A stretch of DNA of 64,000 bases, from positions 1-64,000 of the forward strand of contig NZ_MBUA01000027.1 in NCBI RefSeq assembly GCF_014332695.1, read 5' to 3'. The notes beneath the pieces are model-generated. The model had not been told where the DNA came from. It did no database searches and worked only from the letters and a program-made list of their open reading frames with translations. Position 1 is the stretch's first letter; each line of letters begins with the position of its first letter. Origin of the DNA: Flavihumibacter stibioxidans. Its GTDB lineage: Bacteria; Bacteroidota; Bacteroidia; Chitinophagales; Chitinophagaceae. A program made the translations under genes and the position numbers. Below are positions 17,972 to 27,327 of the stretch, piece after piece.

Positions 17972-18799
17972 TTATTCATAACTGTACTCCACTTTTCCCA
18001 TCAACTGCTGTTGTTTGTTATATACCAGTTCCATCCGTTTCAGGCCATTAGGAAGGTATTGGTAATACCATATCTGGTATTCATTGGTGCCTTCCGGGAT
18101 AACCGTCATTTTTTTCAACTGACCGTTCTCGTTGTATTCGAACATGTAGTCAGGTAAAAGCCTTTGTGCCTTGGCGTTATATCGTACGATATCAGTCAGC
18201 CGGTTAGCCTGGTCATAATAATAGAATACGGTTACAGCGGGGAGGTTACGGCGCACAGCTTTCTCTTCCACCACATTCCCGTTTTCATCGAGCACGAAAC
18301 TGACCCTGGTGGTATCCACATTGTTCCTGATTCGCAGCATTCCGGAAGGTTTGCCTGCAGCATCATAAGACCACTGGTGCGTTTCCGTAGTGGTGACATT
18401 GTCAGACGTGCTGCTGGTGCTGATTTGCAACAACCTGCCATCTGCATCGTAGCTGTAACCCGCTTTGCTGCTGGCATTCTGTGCGCTGTCCTTACTGGAT
18501 GCCAGCTGACCCTTTTCGTTATAGGTTGCCTCGAAAAAGGAATCGCCCATTACGGCCGTACGGGTAATGGTGCTGATGGTTTTTTTCCGGTTGTCAACCC
18601 GTTGTTCGCAACTGAAACCGGCTGTTTCGGCAGAATTTCCATCGTAACTACTGAGGGTGATCTTTTTTATATTTTCACGGGTTAGCTGGTTGTAAAGCTG
18701 GTTTGTCTGGCTGGTGGTGAGGATATCCTTATAATAGTATTGAGCAAAAAGAACTTGCTGGAAACTGGTCAGGATAAGCGCTAACAGGATTTTTTTCAT
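17972..18799 (-). CDS. Secreted protein with YD/RHS-like repeats, function unknown
   Basis: A 275-residue protein from ATG 18799, chosen because it begins directly with a signal peptide (MKKILLALILTSFQQVLFAQ); an in-frame ATG lies 12 codons upstream. The mature part has repeated Y-x-Y-D/N-x-x-G-[RQ]-L units (YNEKGQLAS, YSYDADGRLLQ, YYDQANRLTD, EYNENGQLKK), the signature of YD repeats in RHS proteins, but no polymorphic-toxin core. The family is common as short surface or periplasmic proteins in Bacteroidota. It is convergent with the TonB receptor, with a 51-bp gap. Confidence 0.75.
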   Translation of the reverse strand: MKKILLALILTSFQQVLFAQYYYKDILTTSQTNQLYNQLTRENIKKITLSSYDGNSAETAGFSCEQRVDNRKKTISTITRTAVMGDSFFEATYNEKGQLASSKDSAQNASSKAGYSYDADGRLLQISTSSTSDNVTTTETHQWSYDAAGKPSGMLRIRNNVDTTRVSFVLDENGNVVEEKAVRRNLPAVTVFYYYDQANRLTDIVRYNAKAQRLLPDYMFEYNENGQLKKMTVIPEGTNEYQIWYYQYLPNGLKRMELVYNKQQQLMGKVEYSYE

Positions 18800-18871
18800 T
18801 CCGGTAATTGGTTTGTACATACGATAATATTGCAAGATACGGGCCGCATATAGTTTTCAATGCTTAAATAA

Positions 18872-20041
18872 TTGTATTTATTTTTAATCAAATTTCAGCA
18901 AGTGTCCCATTACCAGGAAAGAACCGAAAAAGACTGCTTAAACTGCGGAACCATTGTCGAAGGCCTGTATTGTCACAAATGCGGACAGGAAAACGTTGTG
19001 CCCAAAGAAACTTTCTGGGGGCTTCTGACCCATTTCGTGTATGATATCACCCATTTTGACGGGAAATTCTTCAGTACCGTCAAATACCTTGTCAGCAAGC
19101 CCGGGTTCCTGTCGCTTGAATTCATCAAAGGACGCCGCGCCAGTTATCTTCATCCCATCAGGATGTATGTATTTACTTCCGCTTTCTTCTTCGTGATCTT
19201 TTTCACCCTTTATAATGCGAAAACACTGGTTCCATCTGAAAAGGAAAAAAATACACAACAGCGGGAAAAGTTGCTGGCAGCCAAAGAAAACCTGCAGGAA
19301 AATTTTAGCACCGGATTGGACAGTTCTGAACGGATTGCCAGTTCTAAGGTTATACTGGACCTGGACAGGGAACTTGCCATCCTGGATAAAAAGCGGGGTA
19401 GCCTTACGGAAGAGCCAATGATTGAATATGACAGCGCCAAAGCTGAGGGGCTTAATTTTGGTAAAACCAGCCTGAATTATAAATCCGTTTTGGCCTATAA
19501 ACGGATGCAGTTGGAGTTGCCAAAAGATAAAAGGGACGGCTGGATTAAAAAGGCATTTATGACCCGAATACTCGCTGCCGTAGAAGCGGGTGAAAAACAG
19601 GGAGAACGGGCATTTGTGACCGGGTTTATTAACAACCTCATGCACAGTTTTCCCAAAATGCTGTTTGTTTCCCTTCCGCTTTTTGCACTGTTGCTCCATC
19701 TGTTGTATGGCCGGAGAAAGGACCTGCTTTATTCGGATCATGCCGTATTCACCATCCACCTGTATTGCGCTACCTTTATTTTACTTCTTTGGATTTTCGG
19801 GCTTGAATACCTGTATGATATTTCGGGTTGGTTGATTGTTGAAATAGTGAGACTGGTATCCGTTTTTGGAATTTTTCATTATCTGTATAAAGGTATGCGC
19901 AGGTTCTACGGGCAGAGCCGGGGAAAAACGATCGCTAAGTTTCTTTTATTAAATATGCTGTCTTTCTTTATGATGGTACTGCTGCTCACCATTTTTACAA
20001 TGATCAGTGCCTCGCAGATTTCACCAGACGGCAGTCATTAA
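18872..20041 (+). CDS. DUF3667 family membrane protein with N-terminal zinc ribbon
   Basis: A 389-residue inner membrane protein. A zinc-ribbon-like four-cysteine motif (Cys22, Cys25, Cys34, Cys37: CLNCG...CHKCG) is followed by the family region THFDGKFFSTVKYL...PGFLSLEFIKGRRASYLHPIRMY. TM segments lie near residues 92-112 and 265-385 (about five in total), separated by a long charged, coiled-coil-like loop. Function unknown. The ATG at 18872 is used, though a GTG at 18902 is also possible. It is the first of three same-strand genes with mazG and a histidine kinase. Confidence 0.85.
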   Translation: MYLFLIKFQQVSHYQERTEKDCLNCGTIVEGLYCHKCGQENVVPKETFWGLLTHFVYDITHFDGKFFSTVKYLVSKPGFLSLEFIKGRRASYLHPIRMYVFTSAFFFVIFFTLYNAKTLVPSEKEKNTQQREKLLAAKENLQENFSTGLDSSERIASSKVILDLDRELAILDKKRGSLTEEPMIEYDSAKAEGLNFGKTSLNYKSVLAYKRMQLELPKDKRDGWIKKAFMTRILAAVEAGEKQGERAFVTGFINNLMHSFPKMLFVSLPLFALLLHLLYGRRKDLLYSDHAVFTIHLYCATFILLLWIFGLEYLYDISGWLIVEIVRLVSVFGIFHYLYKGMRRFYGQSRGKTIAKFLLLNMLSFFMMVLLLTIFTMISASQISPDGSH

Positions 20042-20051
20042 TGTTAATATT

Positions 20052-20831
20052 ATGCACCAGGAGGCAATCAGTCAGTTCGGGCGGTTATTGGGTATCATGG
20101 ATGAGTTAAGGGAGAAATGTCCCTGGGATAAAAAACAGACCATCCAATCGCTCCGGCAGCAATCAATTGAGGAATTGTATGAACTCGCTGATGCCATCAG
20201 TGAGGAAGACTGGAAGGGGATAAAGGAAGAACTGGGGGACCTCTTTCTACACCTGGTGTTTTACGCGAAAATCGGCCGCGAAGAAAACCAGTTTACGCTG
20301 GAAGAGGCGCTGGCGGGTATCTGCGATAAGCTGATCCGCCGGCATCCGCATATTTATGGGGATGTAAAAGCGGGAACAGCGGAAGAGGTAAAAAGAAACT
20401 GGGAACAGCTTAAACTCAAAGAAGGTAAAACTTCTGTGCTCAGTGGCCTTCCGGCTTCGCTTCCGGCCACGGTAAAAGCCATGCGCCTGCAGGAGAAGGC
20501 TAAACAGGTGGGATTTGAATGGGATCACCGGGAGCAGGTCTGGGATAAGGTGAAAGAGGAAATGCAGGAATTGCAGGACGCAGTTGCCTCCGGGGATGCT
20601 GACCATACAGAGGAAGAATTTGGCGACCTGGTGTTTTCGCTGATCAATTATGCACGGTTTTTGCAGGTCGATGCGGAACATGCACTGGAACGAACCAATA
20701 AAAAATTCATGCAGCGTTTCATGAAAATGGAGTCCATAGCCACCGCAAGGGGCCTGCAATTACAACACATGAGCCTGGCTGAAATGGACGCCCTCTGGAA
20801 TGAAATAAAAGCCGAAAAGCCGAAAACTTGA
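20052..20831 (+). CDS. mazG: MazG nucleoside triphosphate pyrophosphohydrolase
   Basis: Hydrolyses (d)NTPs to the monophosphate and pyrophosphate, a house-cleaning activity that in some bacteria also lowers ppGpp. 259 residues from ATG 20052 (MHQEAISQFGRLLG), which avoids overlap with the previous gene. It contains two MazG domains: the first with CPWDKKQT, EELYELADAI and EELGDLFLHLVFYAKI, the second with DHREQVWDKVKEEMQEL and EEFGDLVFSLINYAR. The stop TGA overlaps the TTG start of the next gene, indicating translational coupling. Confidence 0.93.
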   Translation: MHQEAISQFGRLLGIMDELREKCPWDKKQTIQSLRQQSIEELYELADAISEEDWKGIKEELGDLFLHLVFYAKIGREENQFTLEEALAGICDKLIRRHPHIYGDVKAGTAEEVKRNWEQLKLKEGKTSVLSGLPASLPATVKAMRLQEKAKQVGFEWDHREQVWDKVKEEMQELQDAVASGDADHTEEEFGDLVFSLINYARFLQVDAEHALERTNKKFMQRFMKMESIATARGLQLQHMSLAEMDALWNEIKAEKPKT

Positions 20832-23800
20832 TCAAATTCATTATTTATATCTTTAAGCGCAATGCCTATTTCCTGCTGGCAGCGGCATGGTTGTTTACGA
20901 TTGCGTTTATCATCAATAACTATTTTGCCGGTGCATCCTCTGCACCATATCTCCGAAAGGGCATTGAAGAAAGGCTGCAACGCCTGGAGCAGAAGACCAA
21001 CCAGTTGGCGAAAGATACCACCCTGCTGAAAGTGCTGGCCGAAGGAAGTTATGGGGAGAAACAGTTGAAGGAACTGTCATCTTCCGATTTTGGTGTTTTC
21101 ATTTACAAACCGGCCCAGTTTGATAACTGGTCGCTTGCCTTCTGGAGTAACCAGGAAATTGAACCAACTTCTGATATCATTTACTCCCGCGACTCTCACC
21201 GGCTGTTCAAGCTGCAGAACGGGCAATATGAAGTTATCAGGAAAATAATACCCCTGGCCAGGGAAAACCTGCTGATGATTGCCCTCCTGCCGGTTCGTAA
21301 GGAATATTTTGTCCAGAATAAAAACCTGCAGCAGCAGTTCGTCGGGTTTTCGGCTGCTGAAAACAGTTTGAGCCTGGTGGAAACACCCACTGATTTTCCT
21401 GTTCGCTGCCAGAATGGGACCATCCTTTTTTACCTGCAGCCCAAAAGCAGCGAAGTCATTGGGTATGCAAACGAATGGGCACTGGCACTGGATGTGCTGG
21501 CCATATTACTGCTGCTGATTGTGGTGCATAATATCGCCAACAGCATTGGGGAGAAATATGGTTTTTTACGCGGGTTGATTTTTTTGTCTGGCACAATTGT
21601 TTTACTCAGGGGAGCCAGTTATTTTGTTAAAAGCCTTTTCGCCTGGCGGCAATTTGAATTATTTGATCCTTCAATTTATAGTTCCAGTGCGTTTTTGCCT
21701 TCACTGGGTGACCTGTTGATCAATGTATTGCTGTTTTGCTGGATACTGCTCTTCATTTATAAGCGAAGCAGGGCTATCGATCTTTCCCGGTTCAGCACCA
21801 GCCTGCTTTGCAGGCCCGTTGTTTCCTTTGGGGCTTTATTGCTGGTGAGCATCAGCTTCTCATTTGCCATAGTGATCAGGAGCCTGATCGCGGACGCCCG
21901 CATTTCATTCAATGTCACCAATTTCTTCAGTCTCGATATTTACAGTTTCCTGGGATTCGTGGTGCTGGCCACCCTTGCCCTCAGTTATTTCCTGGCATCC
22001 AGTGTGATCATGCGGGCATTAATGCCCCTGCTGAAGAATGAGGCCTATTTTCTGTATGCATTTGTAGCAGCCTTAGGACTTCTGCTGATCAGTTTCACCC
22101 ATTCCGCCAACCTGGTGGAACTGAATATATTTGTCCTGGTATGGCTGTTGGGCTATATCTGGATGATGCGCCAGCCAATCCTGCAAACCTGGAGTGAACA
22201 GTGGTCTGTTTCAGTTCTATTATTATGGATATTCCTGTATTCGGTTTCCATTTCCATGATCATAATCGGGGAAAACAGCCGAATTGAAATGGAGCAACGG
22301 AAAAGGACAGCCGAAAAACTATCGACCCAGGCTGACCCCACCAGTGAACGCCTGCTCAGTATTGCCCTTACTTATTTTGACAATGATTTCCTGTATGCGA
22401 ATTTTGACCGGTTTCGGCTGGCTTCCTCCAACCAATACCTGAAAGACAGCCTGATCAACAAGAATTTCGTTCCTTATCTCAATATCTACGATACCCGTAT
22501 ATATACTTTCGATGAAGCCGAACGGCCCCTGTATAACGATGCCCCGGTGTCCTATGATACACTGGACATCATTTTCAGGATGGAAGGAAAGCCCACCAAT
22601 GTGGCCGATATGAGGTATTTTGAAAAGGCTTTTGATAAGTATGCCTATATCAGCCGAAAGATGGTGACCGATCATCAGGGAGTGGCAGTTGGGTATGTGT
22701 TCATCCTTTCCGAACCAAAAAAGTATAAGAACGATGCCCTTGTGCCGGAACTCTTCCGTACGAGGAAGGATTTTCTTCCCGATGAATATTCACCGATATA
22801 CAGCTATGCGATCTATAATAACAGGGAACTGATCGATTATTACAACGATTATGCATTCCCTACCAGGCTGAGCAATGCACAGGTTCCGAAAAACAATTTC
22901 ACCTACAGGAAAAAAGCTGATTATGATGAATTGTGGTACCGTGATAACAATAAGGTGGTGGTGATCGCCAGGCTGAATAATCTGTGGCTCGAATCCATCA
23001 CCCTGGTGGCTTATCTCTTCAGTACCTTCCTGTTGCTGCTGGCGATATTCAGGCTGATTACACTAATGGTAAGGTCGAGGCTGAGGTTATCCTATATCCG
23101 CAAGGAAATGCAACTGAACCTGCGAACCCAGGTGCACGGTACGATCATATTCATCAGCCTGTTTTCTTTCCTGGTGATAGGGGCGGCAACCATTTTCTTC
23201 TTTATCAACCGGTATAATAAGAACAAGCAGGACCAGTTGAGCAAGGCCATCCAGATCATGACCAATGATGTGCAGAACAAGATGGACAGCCGGACCTTCT
23301 TTGATTACATGCTGCGCCTGTATGACAGTGGTTATAATGAATACCTCGAAAACCTGGTGCAGGAAGTGTCAGAGATCCATGGTACCGATATTAATATTTA
23401 TGATACCAAGGGTGAACTGCGCCTGTCTTCCAATCCGTTTATCTACGAAAAGGGCATTTTGAGTGTGCGGATGAATCCTGAGGCCTATTTCCGGATTCAC
23501 CGGCAGCGGCTGGTGCAATACACCACTGAAGAACAGATGGGGGAGATAAGTTACCAGAGCATCTATTCCCCTGTGCGTGATGATGAAGGCAACGCCTATG
23601 CCTACCTGAATATGCCTTCTTTTGATTCACAGGTGGAGCTTAAAAAGGAAATCTCCAATTTCCTGGTGACCATCATCAACCTGAATTCTTTTATTTTCCT
23701 GATCGCCGGGGTGATTGCATTGTTCATCACCAACAGGATTACTTCATCGTTTTCCCTGATCAGCGAGAAGATGAGGGCGGTGAGCCTCGGGCAGCACAAC

Positions 23801-24595
23801 GACGCCATAGAGTGGCATCGGGAGGATGAGATAGGGGAGCTGGTGAAGGAGTACAATAAAATGGTATTGAAACTGGAAGAAAGTGCCGTGGCGCTGGCTA
23901 AAAGCGAGCGCGAAGGGGCATGGCGTGAAATGGCACGCCAGGTTGCCCATGAGATCAAGAATCCACTGACGCCGATGAAGCTCAGCATCCAGTACTTGCA
24001 GAAAGTCATCGACAACAATAACGGGGATGTGAAACAGCTAACCAGCAATGTTGCCCGTACGCTGGTTGAGCAGATCGATCACCTTTCGCATATTGCATCT
24101 GAGTTTTCGCAATTCGCCAATATCAGCAATGCGCACAATGAGGTGTTTGATCTTCATGAAATATTGCATTCACTGTCGTTGTTATATGTCTCCAGCGAAC
24201 AAGTTCAATTTTCCTGGAAACCGGTTGCGGGAAAAGTGATGGTGAACGCGGACAGGACACAATTGAATCGCCTTTTCACCAACCTGTTGCAGAATGCAGT
24301 TGAAGCGATGGGGGAAAAGGAAGAGAAAGTAGTTGAAGTAAATGAGGCTTTCGGAGACGATCATGTAATCATCAGCGTGCACGATAACGGTCAGGGAATC
24401 CCGCCTGAAATCCGGTCCAGCATTTTTATCCCGAATTTTACCACCAAGACATCCGGAACAGGCCTGGGACTGGCCATGAGCAAGGGAATTGTGGAACAGG
24501 CAAGGGGGCGAATCTGGTTTGAAACGAATGAAAATACGGGCACTACTTTTTTTGTCGAGTTACCCTTAACCAGTCTTCCAGTTGCGTCAAGGTGA
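20828..24595 (+). CDS. Large multi-TM sensor histidine kinase (HAMP-HisKA-HATPase)
   Basis: A 1255-residue sensor with TTG start at 20828, overlapping the mazG stop (TTGA); no in-frame ATG exists near the N-terminus. It has about 11-12 predicted TM segments: one at the N-terminus, a block at about 215-480, and further ones near 720, 775 and 950. Between them lie two extracytoplasmic loops of about 200 and 180 residues. Then come HAMP (about 970-1020), the H-box QVAHEIKNPLTPMKLSI (His near 1040), and HATPase_c with NLLQNAVEAM, DNGQGIP and GTGLGLAMSKGIV. The layout recalls NtrY. No response regulator is adjacent. Its last 53 bp overlap the 3' end of polX on the other strand. Confidence 0.9.
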   Translation: MIKFIIYIFKRNAYFLLAAAWLFTIAFIINNYFAGASSAPYLRKGIEERLQRLEQKTNQLAKDTTLLKVLAEGSYGEKQLKELSSSDFGVFIYKPAQFDNWSLAFWSNQEIEPTSDIIYSRDSHRLFKLQNGQYEVIRKIIPLARENLLMIALLPVRKEYFVQNKNLQQQFVGFSAAENSLSLVETPTDFPVRCQNGTILFYLQPKSSEVIGYANEWALALDVLAILLLLIVVHNIANSIGEKYGFLRGLIFLSGTIVLLRGASYFVKSLFAWRQFELFDPSIYSSSAFLPSLGDLLINVLLFCWILLFIYKRSRAIDLSRFSTSLLCRPVVSFGALLLVSISFSFAIVIRSLIADARISFNVTNFFSLDIYSFLGFVVLATLALSYFLASSVIMRALMPLLKNEAYFLYAFVAALGLLLISFTHSANLVELNIFVLVWLLGYIWMMRQPILQTWSEQWSVSVLLLWIFLYSVSISMIIIGENSRIEMEQRKRTAEKLSTQADPTSERLLSIALTYFDNDFLYANFDRFRLASSNQYLKDSLINKNFVPYLNIYDTRIYTFDEAERPLYNDAPVSYDTLDIIFRMEGKPTNVADMRYFEKAFDKYAYISRKMVTDHQGVAVGYVFILSEPKKYKNDALVPELFRTRKDFLPDEYSPIYSYAIYNNRELIDYYNDYAFPTRLSNAQVPKNNFTYRKKADYDELWYRDNNKVVVIARLNNLWLESITLVAYLFSTFLLLLAIFRLITLMVRSRLRLSYIRKEMQLNLRTQVHGTIIFISLFSFLVIGAATIFFFINRYNKNKQDQLSKAIQIMTNDVQNKMDSRTFFDYMLRLYDSGYNEYLENLVQEVSEIHGTDINIYDTKGELRLSSNPFIYEKGILSVRMNPEAYFRIHRQRLVQYTTEEQMGEISYQSIYSPVRDDEGNAYAYLNMPSFDSQVELKKEISNFLVTIINLNSFIFLIAGVIALFITNRITSSFSLISEKMRAVSLGQHNDAIEWHREDEIGELVKEYNKMVLKLEESAVALAKSEREGAWREMARQVAHEIKNPLTPMKLSIQYLQKVIDNNNGDVKQLTSNVARTLVEQIDHLSHIASEFSQFANISNAHNEVFDLHEILHSLSLLYVSSEQVQFSWKPVAGKVMVNADRTQLNRLFTNLLQNAVEAMGEKEEKVVEVNEAFGDDHVIISVHDNGQGIPPEIRSSIFIPNFTTKTSGTGLGLAMSKGIVEQARGRIWFETNENTGTTFFVELPLTSLPVASR

Positions 24596-26213
24596 AACTG
24601 CTGAGGTTAGTCATGGCCGTTAGTCCGCCTTTCCTGGCGCTGATGACGCCATACCTGATATCTTCATAGCCTTCTACCTGGTGGGCATCGGGGTTTATTG
24701 ACAGGAGACATCCTTTTTCCATGGCATAGGGAATCCAGCTCCAGTCGATATCAAGTCGCCTGGGGTGGGCATTGATCTCAATAGCCACATTGTGTTCAGC
24801 GCAGGCATCGATGATCCGGCGATGGTCAACCGGGTAACCGGGCCTGCTCAGCAGCAGGCGGCCGGTCATGTGACCAAGGATGCTGGTGGCCGGGTGTTTG
24901 ATGGCAGTGAGCAGGCGCTGCATCGCTTTTTCTTCCGTCATTTTCAGGTTACTGTGAACAGAAGCAATGACCAGGTCGAAGCTGCTGAGGACATCATCGG
25001 CATAATCGAGGCTGCCATCGCTGAGGATATCACACTCAATACTTTTGAATATCCTGAAAGGAGCAAGTTTGCTGTTCAATTCATCTATGTAAAGGTGTTG
25101 TTCACGGATACGCTCAACCGAAAGTCCGTTTGCGTAAAAGGCAGACCTGCTGTGGTCGCTGATCACCAGGTATTCATAACCTTTTTCGATACAGGCTTTT
25201 GCCATGACTTCAATAGTATGGAGACCATCGCTCCAGTTACTGTGCGAGTGGATTACGCCCCTGATATCGGAAAGATTGATTTCCGGTGCCAGTTGGGACT
25301 TCAGCGCCTGCTGCACCGTTTCAGGCAATTCGCGCCGGTAGACTGGAATCGGATGAAGGTTATAAGTCGTGAAAATCTCCTCCTCTGTAGCAAAATTCCT
25401 GTCGGTGTCAAAGCCTGTAGTTTCTTTGAAAGCCTGCAGGAAAACATCCGAACAGCTCGCGGCAAAGTTCCTGGCGATGAATCTGTCTGCACCTGAATGG
25501 TACACCACCAGTTTGGCACCGTCACTCGCTATTGCGGTAATGGTATCTTCTTCCCGGCTGGTTTCAAAGTTTTGTGACTGCAGGAAAGACGCCAGTTCAC
25601 CGGCCGGAATGGTGGACATCATTTCAATGCGGGTGATGGTAACCGATTGACGACGGATCTCGCCACTCAGTTCCACCTGCTGTGTTGGGAAAGCATCGCG
25701 TATAATTTTAAGTGCCTGGGCTGCATAGGTTTCTATTTCGGCATATAAGAAATGTCCCTTGTTCTGGTTGAAGAACTGGATGGATTGCTTCACGCTTTCC
25801 TGTGTTTTCTCGCCAAAGCCCTTGTACATCAGCAACCTGTTTTCATTGCAGGCGTAGAGCAGTTCGCCGAGTGACTCAATGCCCATTTCCTTCCAGATGG
25901 TGGCGATCTTTTTTGGCCCCAGCCCCTTGATCTGCATCATCTCTAAAATTCCCGGTGGTGTTTTAAGGATTAGGTCTTCCAGTGCCTGCAGTTTTCCTGT
26001 ACTGAGCAGCTCAATGATTTTTTTTGCTGTGCTGTCGCCGATACCCTTCAGGCCTGCAATCTTATCGGTGGAAATATCCGTCAGTTGTGCCGGCAGTTTT
26101 TCAATATTGAAAGCTGCAGCGGCATAGGATTTTGATTTGAACGGGTTGTCGCCATGAATATCCATCAGTTTGGCGAGCAGTGAAAATTGGTCGGCGATAG
26201 CATAGTTATCCAT
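24543..26213 (-). CDS. polX: PolX-like protein: HhH + family X polymerase fold (degenerate) + PHP domain
   Basis: A 556-residue protein of the bacterial PolX layout: N-terminal HhH domain (IEKLPAQL..., GLKGIGDSTAKKIIEL, IKGLGPKKIATIW), family X polymerase fold (about 155-300) and PHP phosphoesterase (about 315-550). The PHP metal-binding motifs are intact: HSHSNWSDG at 322-330, SDHS, ECDI, SVHS, GHMTGR, NAHP and PDAHQ. In the polymerase fold the usual GS-x-RR-G...D-x-D signature is replaced by SGEIRRQ...TRIEMM (183-200), so the catalytic aspartates seem lost. The protein is therefore more likely a 3'-5' exonuclease or phosphoesterase than an active gap-filling polymerase. It is convergent and overlapping (53 bp) with the kinase. 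Confidence 0.9.
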   Translation of the reverse strand: MDNYAIADQFSLLAKLMDIHGDNPFKSKSYAAAAFNIEKLPAQLTDISTDKIAGLKGIGDSTAKKIIELLSTGKLQALEDLILKTPPGILEMMQIKGLGPKKIATIWKEMGIESLGELLYACNENRLLMYKGFGEKTQESVKQSIQFFNQNKGHFLYAEIETYAAQALKIIRDAFPTQQVELSGEIRRQSVTITRIEMMSTIPAGELASFLQSQNFETSREEDTITAIASDGAKLVVYHSGADRFIARNFAASCSDVFLQAFKETTGFDTDRNFATEEEIFTTYNLHPIPVYRRELPETVQQALKSQLAPEINLSDIRGVIHSHSNWSDGLHTIEVMAKACIEKGYEYLVISDHSRSAFYANGLSVERIREQHLYIDELNSKLAPFRIFKSIECDILSDGSLDYADDVLSSFDLVIASVHSNLKMTEEKAMQRLLTAIKHPATSILGHMTGRLLLSRPGYPVDHRRIIDACAEHNVAIEINAHPRRLDIDWSWIPYAMEKGCLLSINPDAHQVEGYEDIRYGVISARKGGLTAMTNLSSFTLTQLEDWLRVTRQKK

Positions 26214-26292
26214 GGGGCAAATTTAGCCGCTAGAATTCAGAATGTGGAAGGAGGGTGTCGTATAAGTTTTGTGCCCAGCCCATTAAAATGAA

Positions 26293-26318
26293 AAAGGTCC
26301 CGGTAAACCGGGACCTTT
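26293..26318 (-). terminator. Intrinsic terminator of the H1-like gene
   Basis: AAAGGTCCCGG-TAAA-CCGGGACCTTT, an 11-bp perfect stem. On the minus strand it is followed by T-rich sequence (26282-26295 read as complement). It lies 22 bp after the H1-like stop and also precedes the polX promoter region. Confidence 0.85.
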
Positions 26319-26339
26319 CGTATCATTTTTACTAAATGA

Positions 26340-26600
26340 TTAAGCTTTCTTTGGAGCGGCCTTTTTAGCAGCAGCTTTCTTAGGAGCAGCTTTCTTAGCG
26401 GCGGCTTTTTTAGGAGCAGCTTTCTTAACAGCGGCTTTCTTTGGAGCGGCCTTCTTTACAGCAGCTTTTTTAGGAGCAGCTTTCTTAGCGGCTTTTTTAG
26501 GAGCAGCCTTCTTAGCGGCGGCTTTCTTTGGGGCAGCAGCTTTTTTAGGAGCAGCTTTTTTTGCAGCTTTTTTAGGAGCAGCTTTTTTTGCAGTTGCCAT
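26340..26600 (-). CDS. Lys/Ala/Pro-rich histone H1-like protein
   Basis: An 86-residue, extremely basic protein made almost entirely of repeats of KKAAPKKAA, KKAAVKKAAP and KKAAAKKAAP after the start MATAKKAAP. It resembles the C-terminal tail of histone H1 and bacterial H1-like proteins (AlgP, Hc1-like), which bind DNA non-specifically and help to compact the nucleoid. The DNA is an imperfect tandem array with units near 15 bp, so length variation between strains is expected. It has its own terminator and lies 99 bp downstream of rpmA on the same strand. Confidence 0.85.
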   Translation of the reverse strand: MATAKKAAPKKAAKKAAPKKAAAPKKAAAKKAAPKKAAKKAAPKKAAVKKAAPKKAAVKKAAPKKAAAKKAAPKKAAAKKAAPKKA

Positions 26601-26699
26601 TTTTTTAGAATTTAATGATTAGTAATTGGGTTACCAGAGGTAAAAATATAAACTAATCTTTAACTGCAAAATTTTTTTTTGCTGTTTAATCGGAATTGA

Positions 26700-26966
26700 T
26701 TAAGCGCTTACTTCTACCGGGGATACAGAAACGATGGTTTTGTTTTCCCTGGTTTTGCGGAATTCTACCACACCATCAGCAGTTGCGAAGATGGTGAAAT
26801 CCCTTCCTACACTTACGTTCTTGCCAGGATGGTATTGGGTACCACGCTGACGAATGATGATGTTGCCGGCGATAGCAGGTTGTCCACCGTAGATTTTTAC
26901 ACCCAGGCGCTTGCTTTGTGAGTCGCGACCGTTCTTAACACTACCTTCACCTTTTTTGTGTGCCAT
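26700..26966 (-). CDS. rpmA: 50S ribosomal protein L27
   Basis: An 88-residue protein starting [16 protein letters not shown], with the conserved core [12 protein letters not shown]...[10 protein letters not shown]...[16 protein letters not shown]. It lacks the cleavable N-terminal extension found in Firmicutes. It lies 37 bp downstream of rplU, the usual L21-L27 operon. Confidence 0.98.
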   Translation of the reverse strand: MAHKKGEGSVKNGRDSQSKRLGVKIYGGQPAIAGNIIIRQRGTQYHPGKNVSVGRDFTIFATADGVVEFRKTRENKTIVSVSPVEVSA

Positions 26967-27003
26967 GACGTATGATTTTTAAATGGTAATCTGAATTACC
27001 AGG

Positions 27004-27306
27004 TTATGCGATTTCGTTGATCTTGATTTTGGTAAAGTGGGTCCTGTGACCTATTTTCTTACGGAAACCTTTCCTTCTTTTCATTTTGAAAGCGATCACT
27101 TTGTCACCCTGCAGGTGATCAACGATCTCAGCTTTTACTACTGCCTTCACATCGGCGCCTGCGGTGAGGCTGCCATTGTTGTCTAACAGCAATACTTCTG
27201 CGAATTCTACCTTGTCGCCGGCGTTACCAGATAATTGGGGAACGTACAATGTTTGGTCTTTAGAAACCTTGAATTGCTGACCGGCTATTTTAACAACTGC
27301 TAACAT
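27004..27306 (-). CDS. rplU: 50S ribosomal protein L21
   Basis: A 100-residue protein. MLAVVKIAGQQFKVSKDQ is the typical opening, and FKMKRRKGFRKKIGHRTHFTKIKI the conserved basic 23S rRNA-binding end. First gene of the rplU-rpmA operon, with a strong promoter just upstream (27358-27328) that contains an inverted repeat. Confidence 0.98.
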   Translation of the reverse strand: MLAVVKIAGQQFKVSKDQTLYVPQLSGNAGDKVEFAEVLLLDNNGSLTAGADVKAVVKAEIVDHLQGDKVIAFKMKRRKGFRKKIGHRTHFTKIKINEIA

Positions 27307-27327
27307 AACTTACCAAAATTAGGAGTG

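Noticed and set aside
17965-17978. TGAATAATTATTCA, a perfect match to the ARG box pattern TGAAT-N4-ATTCA
   Set aside because: It overlaps the stop codon of the YD-repeat gene between two convergent genes and is not at a promoter; the arginine operon is 11 kb away.
26340-26600. Repetitive region as an intergenic minisatellite
   Set aside because: It keeps one open frame with start and stop and encodes a typical Lys/Ala/Pro-rich H1-like protein, with a terminator after it.
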